Shown here: one piece after another, positions 57,742 to 64,000 of the stretch | Numbering within the stretch: position 1 is the first letter of the stretch | Layout of the letters: every line of letters begins with the position of its first letter | Assembly (NCBI GenBank): GCA_030247885.1 | Contig: JAPDRO010000010.1 | Coordinates: forward strand, 310,001 to 374,000 | Origin: Taxawa tesnikishii (nom. ined.) | Taxonomy: Eukaryota; Ascomycota; Dothideomycetes; Dothideales | Direction: 5' to 3' | Length of the DNA: 64,000 nt | Notes under the pieces: generated by a model | The model's database searches: none | What the model was told of the DNA's origin: nothing | The model's input: the letters and a program-made list of their open reading frames with translations, nothing else | Program-made: the position numbers and the translations under genes

Positions 57742-59933
57742 TCATCCGAAAAGAGTGGCTAGTTTATTTTCCATCATGACGTCCATCCAGTGATGAAGAC
57801 GAGGCCCGTTCTTCCTTGTCCCAGCAGCTGCATCTACGTCTGCTCGAGCCCATACTACCTGCATGATTCTCATCACATGCCGGATCGATTCTATCTTGAC
57901 GTGACGATATAATTGCAGTAGCTTGTTGTGAGCGAAGGTGCGCCAAACTTCAATCATGCCACGGCTCATGGTCATGTTAGCAAGCTCGTGGTGCAGAAGA
58001 GACGTGGCTCCCGTGCTTAACTGTGCTCCACTCTCTGACGGCAACCGGCAATCTAGAGCACTACCCGCGCAGAGAAGTGGGATGCAAAGCATTGTGATTG
58101 CTGCAGAGTTCGCCGGAAGTTCCGATATGAGTGCGAGTATAGCCATGGCTAGTTGAGTGACCACAAGCTCTACCTGGCATGACTCTGTCTGCGGGTGTTT
58201 TGGCGACGAAGCGTCGTCGAGGAGGGAGACTCCGTTTGCTTTTCATCAGTTCTGCAGCTCAGGAGCTCAGGAAATGCTTGATACAACTCCAGAAGCGCAA
58301 CGAATCGATAGATACGTGCAGTAATCTGCAAATCGCCTGCTGTCGTACGGCGGTCTCCTGTATCCTCGATTCGACTTCGGACCGGAACAGTATACTCGAG
58401 GACCTTCGCAAGAACATTTCGTGCTTCAGACAACAGATTGCAGCGAAGCTGGTCTTGTACCAGTGCTGCGTTGCTCAAACAGCCGAGGGAGTGTATAACG
58501 CGCTTCTGGCGGAGAAGGATACCGACGCGGGCAAGCGATATGACGATAGGCGTTCCGACGCCTGTCCACGGGTTCGGGTAGATCTCATCGTCCGGGCAAG
58601 ATTGACAAAAGGATCCAAGTAAGATAATGATGCGGAGGGCTGGTCCATGACGAAAGATGCAAGGCATTCCCAATATGCCATTGCACCCGAGAGAAAGCTG
58701 CGGTCATGACGTATGGCTTCTCTATGGTCTCCAGAGCAATCATCGTGAGTCTTCTCTGTTGCCTGGTTCCAGGACTGGAAGAGTGGGCGGGCTCCGTGTA
58801 AGTGCGATAGCCCGATCGATGAGGGGTCATGCCATGTCTGTCATTATCAGTATATGCTTTTCTGTTCCCTAATCGTACAGACTGAAACGTACTGAGGTAA
58901 TCCCTAGCAGGATTGTTCCGAGCAGAGTGTCATTGATCAAACCACTGCTATCGAAATTGAGCTGATCGTGCCGCTGAGATTGTTCATGTGTTGCGGATAA
59001 CAATGATATGTCACCGGCTAAGCAGGACAACGCTTCGGTCTGATGTTTCATTGCGGTAACCGCCATGTCGCTTTCGCGGTGCGCAAGATGAGCGGCAGAC
59101 ATGCTCAGAACGCAGTGGTAGATCAGAGCGGACTGGTGCAACAAACGGAAGACATTCCTTCTGAAAGGATTCTTGGACGAGTCAAAGCAGGAATTGATTT
59201 GACATATTGTTCGGAAATAATGGTCCATCAGCTTTGGAATATGGTCGGTTAGAATGAGAAAGGAGAGCGATTGCTGACTTGGAAGGCACGTGACGTCGTT
59301 TGGAGCAGTAGGCCCTGCATCTTCCACATTCATCGTTGAGTGATCGGCCATGACCGGCGAAGAAAGAGCTGATTCCCGATCTACTACATCTAGGTAGGGC
59401 TCCACGTTTGGTGCTACTGGCACCGCAATAGAGTCATTTTGCATCTCCGCATCTTCCTGGTCCAGCTGGGCACGATCGGGCGCGCGTGTTTCAACATCGA
59501 CAGAGGGTCCGTCGAGCGGAGTGTCTGCGGCAAATGTATTGTTATTGGTTTCACATGAAAGGGCTTGAGGCAGGTCAGGCTTGTTAGTAAAGGAAGACTG
59601 TGGTAGTGGTTTCAGGATGTCGTCCGGACTGTCATTCCAGACGGGTTCATGAGGCTCATGCCTTTGATGTCCTTTGTTCGCCTCAATGGAGGACGTAGAC
59701 GAGCCGATCAATGCAGTGATCAGTCTTTGGCTCTCCTCTGCAAACCAGTCTGGCGTTATCACCGATGGCCGCTTATGCTTTTCGTACTTGGTTGACCACC
59801 GGAGACTGTTGTCATAGCAGCACTTGAAGCCTCTTGTCTGACAGTTGTTGCAATGCGGACGACTCTCGTCGCATTTTGTGTGCTTTTGCTTGCACCGTAC
59901 GCAGCCCGCTCTGCTCTTTGTTTGTTTGATCAT
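57742..59933 (-). CDS. Zn2Cys6 transcription factor (Fungal_trans_2 type), two frameshifts
   Basis: Exon 1 59933-58893, 55-nt intron 58838-58892, exon 2 58837-57742. CVRCKQKHTKCDESRPHC continuing NNCQTRGFKC gives CX2CX6CX6CX2CX6C at residues ~11-38, the DNA-binding zinc cluster. A long acidic/Ser linker, then the Fungal_trans_2 regulatory domain: IPKLMDHYFRTIC, VLSMSAAHLAHRESDM, LLGTILLGITS, SSIGLSHLHGARPLF, DEIYPNPWTGVGTPI, CIPLLCAGSAL, ending ...HHWMDVMMENKLATLFG. Two single bases are missing, in the A4 run 58607-58610 and the T4 run 58240-58243; adding both gives exactly 713 codons. Proximity and common strand suggest it may regulate the amine oxidase (inference). Confidence 0.88.
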
Positions 59934-60161
59934 GGTTGTAATACGGTCTGGAAGAGTGTCCTATGCATTGCAGTGGTTGATATGGATATACGGCGCGCGA
60001 AGTGCGGTAGGGAGAGTTTGGATGTCGTCATCGATAAGGCGAAGATAAGCGAGTAGGCTGGATTCACAGATGCCAATCAACAGAGGCCTAGGCACGCAAC
60101 GGAGCGTTTCCGCGCCTTAAGGCACGGTAACTTGATGCTCTTGCACATATCTTTTCTCATA

Positions 60162-60310
60162 ACGTGATTTCCGGGAAGTTGATCACTAAGCTTCTTTAAG
60201 CAGGTATAAGCTCAGTAGATCTAATAGGCTAGCTCAAGTAGAAAAGAGCTAAACCTAGATCAGGTCTTTGATCAACTTCCCAGGCTGATCAACTTCTCCG
60301 GAAATCACGT
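60162..60310. mobile_element. 149-bp MITE
   Basis: Inverted ends acgtgatttccgg(a)gaagttgatca, ~24 bp with one indel, flanked by TA (60160-60161 and 60311-60312). No coding capacity. Starts with ACGT like pogo elements C, E and G, and its right arm holds the TIR motif tgatcaacttc twice, so a pogo-type transposase could mobilise it. The right TA is shared with element G2. Confidence 0.85.
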
Positions 60311-60312
60311 TA

Positions 60313-62143
60313 ACGTGTTTCACCACCGAGCGGTCCGCCCTCACCAACATCGCGACCATTACAGACTATCACAACAATGCTACCACGACGCAACGCGCAA
60401 TCAACCTACAACGAAGGTACACTATACCTTGCTGTCAAGGCTACCCAAGCAACCCCTCGCGATAGCCAAAGACACGCGTCTAAGGCATTTGTCGTCCCCC
60501 GAACAACCCTTAAACGACGACGCGACGGAAAGCTCGCGCGACGCGATTGTGAGCCTAACTCGAAGAAGCTGAAGAAGACAGAGGAGGAGGCGATAGTGGC
60601 ACGCATACTTGAGCTAGACGAGCGAGGGATAGGCGCTACGAGGACTATGGTGGAAGAAATGGCCAATGATCTGCTTGCTGCGCGCGGTGAAGGACCTATT
60701 GGCAAGCACTGGGTAGACAGGTTCAAGACGCGTACCAAAGAGATCAAGCATCGACGTAGCCGTCCATACGATCGTCAGCGAGCCCTGAACGAAGACACAC
60801 GCGTTGCAACGCCCTGGTTCGAGCTAGTCAGGAAGACAAAGGAGAAGTACGGCATTCTGGACGAAGACATATACAACTTTGATGAGTCTGGGTTTATGAT
60901 GGGCGTAACAAACGCTCATATGGTCTTCACAGGCACTGAGAAGCGGAACAATCCAAAGAAGATACAGCCAGGTAACCGGGAGTGGGTCACAATCATCCAG
61001 GGCATCTGCGCTGCTGGGTGGGCTATCCCACCCTTTATCATCTTCGGCGGCAAGGTCCTCATATCAAGCTGATACCCAGGCCTACCTCGTGACTGGGTTA
61101 TTGAGACTAGCCCTAACGGCTGGACGTCAAACGAGCTTGCTATCAGGTGGTTAAAGCACTTTGACGCGCATACAAAGGGGCGTACTATAGGAATGCATCG
61201 TCTGCTGATCATAGACGGCCATGAGAGCTACAATAGTCACAGTTTCCACAAGTACTGTGAGGAACAGAAGATTGTTGTTCTCTGCATGCCTCCACACTCA
61301 TCGCACCTGTTGCAGCCGCTTGACATGGGCTGTTTTGCCCCCTTGAAGCGGGCGTACAACGCGGAGATTAACAGCTGATCACGGTACTCGGTCACGCAAG
61401 TCAAGAAAGAGACCTTCTTGCCAGCCTTTCATATCGCTTTTGACAAGGCAATCACAAAGGATAATATCCAGGCAAGCTTCAGAGGCGCTGGGTTGGTCCC
61501 CCATGACCCAGAGCGAGTGCTGTCGAAGCTTGGTGTAGTGCTTCGCACGCCAACACCTCCACCAGTAGAGGTCACCCTATGGGAATCCAAAACACCAGGC
61601 AACCTGCAGGAGATAGAGGCCCAATCAACACTAGTCCGCGAGCGCATACAACAGCACAGAGAGTCGCCTATTTCGCTTCTTCTACAAGCTGTTAACTCGC
61701 TTGCCAAAGGTGTAGCTATTATAGGTCATAGATCAGAGTTGCAGACAAGGGAAATCGCAGGTCCTCGCAAGGCAATAGAGGCAGAAACAGAGCAGCGCAA
61801 ACGCAAGAGGAAGTATATCCGTACAGAGGAGAGCCTTGCAGTAGGCGACGTATTGGATCTGGTGGCTGAGAAGGAGGGTGGTGGTGAGGAGGCAGCTGAA
61901 CAGCCTGCAAAGAGGGCGCGCGCGCAGAGGCACTGCGGGCGTTGCGGCAAGACCGGCCACAACAAGCGCACCTGCACTGCAGAAATAGTAGATCCAGGCG
62001 ATAGCGACGCTTCTAAATAGTACTGTAGTGCCCGGCAGATTGCAGCAGAGTGTAGTGGTGCGGAGGTAATAGACATGTAATAGACGCAACTTTAGTGGGG
62101 CGGGCCACTCGGTGGTGGTTGGCCGCTCGGTAGTGAACTACGT
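60313..62143 (+). mobile_element. Pogo-type DNA transposon G, copy 2
   Basis: 1831 bp flanked by TA (60311-60312, 62144-62145). The right TIR is the family type (ACGTAGTTCACTACCGAG...). The left TIR lacks one of the two internal repeat units: 18 bp between the caccgagYgg copies are deleted. Opposite orientation to G1. Confidence 0.95.
60377..62020 (+). pseudogene. Pogo-type transposase, zinc knuckle (G2), two TGA codons
   Basis: A single frame of 548 codons with no indel, close to G1 throughout: HTH (ASKAFVVPRTTLKRRRDG), NFDESGFMMGV, IIDGHESYN, LQPLDMGCF and a CGRCGKTGHNKRTC knuckle. Only two codons interrupt it: TGA at 61070-61072 and 61376-61378, where G1 has TGG (in SSW.PGLP and DSW.RYS). 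Both are G-to-A on the plus strand in an agctGGt context (CpC-to-TpC on the other strand), so not the CpA type seen in the C copy. The catalytic Asps are intact. Confidence 0.93.
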
Positions 62144-62154
62144 TATTGACGGTA

Positions 62155-62290
62155 TAGGTAGCCTATAAGCAAGTCGATTCTGTTCTCCATGCAGAAAGCA
62201 ACTACATTCGCGGTCATGTGGCTGCTATAGGCGTTCATGATTAGTAGTCGCCGCGCCGTAGGGTCCTTAGGCCGCGTAAGTGTAACGGGG
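62155..62290 (-). mobile_element. Short scrap of pogo family C transposase
   Basis: Minus-strand frame reads TRPKDPTARRLLIMNAYSSH then MTANVVAFCMENRIDLLI, matching the C core TRPEDPATRRMLIMDGHSSH with the catalytic Asp changed to Asn. About 130 bp survive; the right end of G2 cuts it off. Confidence 0.85.
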
Positions 62291-62714
62291 GCGCCTAGGG
62301 CTAGACAGGTAGGGGGCAATGGTATTGTCAGATAGGGGTAAGTTGGGTTGTATAGCTGAAGGCAGTGTATTGACTCGCTACATGAGTTGAGCACGAAGCT
62401 CCTATCTAAGGTAAAGGAGTGGAACTATATAATCAAGGAGATTCGTGCTAATAAGAGTGATCACGGTGCTCACCCGTGAGTGAGTGAGCAATCGCTGGAC
62501 TGACTCGTAAGCGAGTGAGCGCGGGCGTCAAAGTACTGAAGTATTTTGAGCGTGAGCCAATGAGGTGGCTTTCCTGTGGAGGGGTCGCCCTGACCCGTAA
62601 CAGTAAGAGGCTCGAAAACAGTGGTCAGCCACTTCTAACTACAGTTGGGGAATAACATAATCCGGAGCAGAATATGATGCAATGCGAGTTTTGATAGCAG
62701 TCCCTATCGGCGCG
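62291..62714. other. Intergenic, unassigned
   Basis: Contains short repeats of gtgagtgagtgagc and gcgagtgagc at 62477-62522 but no gene; origin not recognised. Confidence 0.4.
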
Positions 62715-64000
62715 TCAAACCAAGTTCACGGTTGTCTTCTTTGCATTCTCGAGCCATGTCGTGGACGGCGATACAAAGACTCCAACACGTTCGTATTCCC
62801 CTGATTGTTGCTGTGCTACAGACTGCCGCAACACTAGGAACCGCGATCCATTGTAGTTGTCCTTCATAATTTGAAGCAAGTTGATGGTGTCGTCTGATTG
62901 TATCTTGCGAGGCCCTTCGTCGAGCAAGAAATCCCAGAAGGCTTTTCCAACGCAACTCTCGCCAGATTCCTCGCCCTGAACCATGCTGTAGCCTGACATA
63001 TGCTTCCCGACGTGAAATCTGCAGCCGTGAGGGAAGAGCTTATCGCCGTTATGAAAAAGCGTGACATGAGTCAGCAAGCCGGAGACGGAAATCTTGATTC
63101 CTGAAGTCGTTGTGGTTTGGTCAAGATGTGTTCCAGTGTGGTGTGCTTTGCGGGTGGTCGCGAGTACGACTGGGTTGTAGAGGTCATATATGCCATTATA
63201 ATTCCAGGAACCTTCTACAGAGGCCCATGACCAAGTAGGAACGTGCACGAGCAACGATGAACATTTCTCCGGAGGAGAGCCTCTGGACCACACGAGTGAC
63301 CCGGGCAAATCTTGGGACCACAGGCCGGCCAGGTATTCTCCGAGTTGGCCGGTACGAAGAAATTGCCTGGCTACGCTGGCCATTGCAGGCAGTCGGTCGC
63401 TGCTGAAGGACATGTCTTCCGCGACATATTGAACAACCAGCCTGTGCCAGTGTGTCGCAAGCTTCTTGACATCCCAAACATGTCCGGTGTCGGGTGAACG
63501 GGTATTCGTAGGTTTCCTGGAGAAGAGTGGTGCCACGGCCATGACACGCTTGTCCGTTTGCACGTGATTCGGTTGCTTTGCCATGTCGTAGGCGGGACTG
63601 TGTGATTGGATCATTGCGTTATGCTGACTCTTAAGACCTTTCCGGTAGACGTTCATCCCACTGCCACGCCACATATAGGAGCATTCGCAGGTAATATCAC
63701 TCGCACACTCCCATATCATCTCATCCCTGGTAAAATGCAAGATCCTCGAAGCCAATAGCCGTTCCTGGAAGTACCACGCGCGCTGCGGTAAAGGCAGTTC
63801 AGGATGGCAATCTCCACGTACTTTACGTGGAGTGCGACTACTCAAGTTTGGGTGATTGACAACCATGCGTGCGTAGACCTTGTCTGGTATGTCTGGAGAC
63901 TTAGAGTCAATACAGAGCTCCACTTGCGCGGGCACGGGGCGGAAAAGACCGCTAGTACAATCGAAAGCCGCCGTGGCTGCGATGACAATAGATGCGTGGG
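62715..64000 (-). CDS. HET-domain protein, 5' end beyond window
   Basis: The frame is open from the window edge to 62715 (about 427 codons seen). It enters in ASIVIAATAAFDCTSGLFRP (usual HET-domain end, ANAxLTIAAT..), then PLPQRAWYFQERLLASRILH (R.W.FQERLLSPR.LHF), FTRDEMIWECAS, and a variable C-terminal half (HWHRLVVQYVAEDMSFSSDR, LPAMASVARQF, VPTWSWASVEG). This is the heterokaryon-incompatibility (HET) family of fungal self/non-self and immune-like proteins; the N-terminal part of the HET domain lies outside. The usual W..LV..Y..R..T...D.LPAL block is recognisable. No break in the visible part, and no intron needed. Confidence 0.92.
   Translation of the reverse strand, partial: HASIVIAATAAFDCTSGLFRPVPAQVELCIDSKSPDIPDKVYARMVVNHPNLSSRTPRKVRGDCHPELPLPQRAWYFQERLLASRILHFTRDEMIWECASDITCECSYMWRGSGMNVYRKGLKSQHNAMIQSHSPAYDMAKQPNHVQTDKRVMAVAPLFSRKPTNTRSPDTGHVWDVKKLATHWHRLVVQYVAEDMSFSSDRLPAMASVARQFLRTGQLGEYLAGLWSQDLPGSLVWSRGSPPEKCSSLLVHVPTWSWASVEGSWNYNGIYDLYNPVVLATTRKAHHTGTHLDQTTTTSGIKISVSGLLTHVTLFHNGDKLFPHGCRFHVGKHMSGYSMVQGEESGESCVGKAFWDFLLDEGPRKIQSDDTINLLQIMKDNYNGSRFLVLRQSVAQQQSGEYERVGVFVSPSTTWLENAKKTTVNLV

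Noticed and set aside
61070-61378. TGA read as tryptophan (altered code) in G2
   Set aside because: TGA serves as an ordinary stop for other genes here, for example at 14206-14208, and G1 has TGG at both positions.

Overview
This window looks like nuclear DNA of a filamentous ascomycete (Pezizomycotina; a dothideomycete is my best guess). The basis is short GT-AG introns of about 45-110 nt and fungus-specific families: a Zn2Cys6 regulator, a HET-domain protein, a PD-(D/E)XK_12 nuclease-like gene, a fungal rhodopsin-like membrane protein, an F-box-like family and a BIM1-like copper protein. It is gene-poor and rich in transposable elements. The only retro-elements are one Tad-type LINE remnant and one Ty1/copia fossil. 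No tRNA, rRNA or CRISPR array was recognised.

Layout. 1-14.2 kb: a host region with two secreted, GPI-type candidate copper proteins (BIM1-like at 2307-3290, cupredoxin-like at 6291-7065), coiled-coil and secreted small proteins, an unknown 656-residue protein split by one frameshift, and a degenerate kinase-like gene. 14.9-17.1 kb: an apparently complete pogo-type transposon (A) inside a small ORF. 17.3-22.9 kb: small hypothetical genes. 23.1-26.7 kb: pogo element B abutting a 5'-truncated copy of another pogo family (C). 26.9-35.1 kb: an SDR relic, a Tc1-like element (F), an F-box fragment, a rhodopsin-like gene and a C-family 3' fragment. 35.2-37 kb: a complete six-exon MFS transporter. 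37-39.6 kb: empty. 40.4-44.6 kb: pogo elements E and D, D sitting in a Tc1-like terminus. 44.7-47.8 kb: F-box-like and PD-(D/E)XK-like pseudogenes. 48.6-55.7 kb: a nested cluster of a Tad LINE, pogo G1 inside it, an intact pogo C, and the copia fossil. 55.7-59.9 kb: amine oxidase and its Zn2Cys6 neighbour. 60.2-62.3 kb: a MITE, pogo G2 stacked on its target site, and a scrap of C. The window ends inside a HET gene.

The most distinctive biology is the diversity of pogo-type elements. Five families (A, B, D, C, E/G lineages) insert at TA, and every terminal inverted repeat carries two direct copies of a short family-specific motif. Two families add a CCHC zinc knuckle to the transposase. A and C still have open transposase frames with matched ends and intact TA duplications, so they are the likeliest recently active copies.

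Many host genes become fully coherent, splice sites included, if one base is added in a short homopolymer. Either these genes decay by an unusually uniform route, or the assembly has systematic homopolymer undercalls. This matters for every 'pseudogene' call here.
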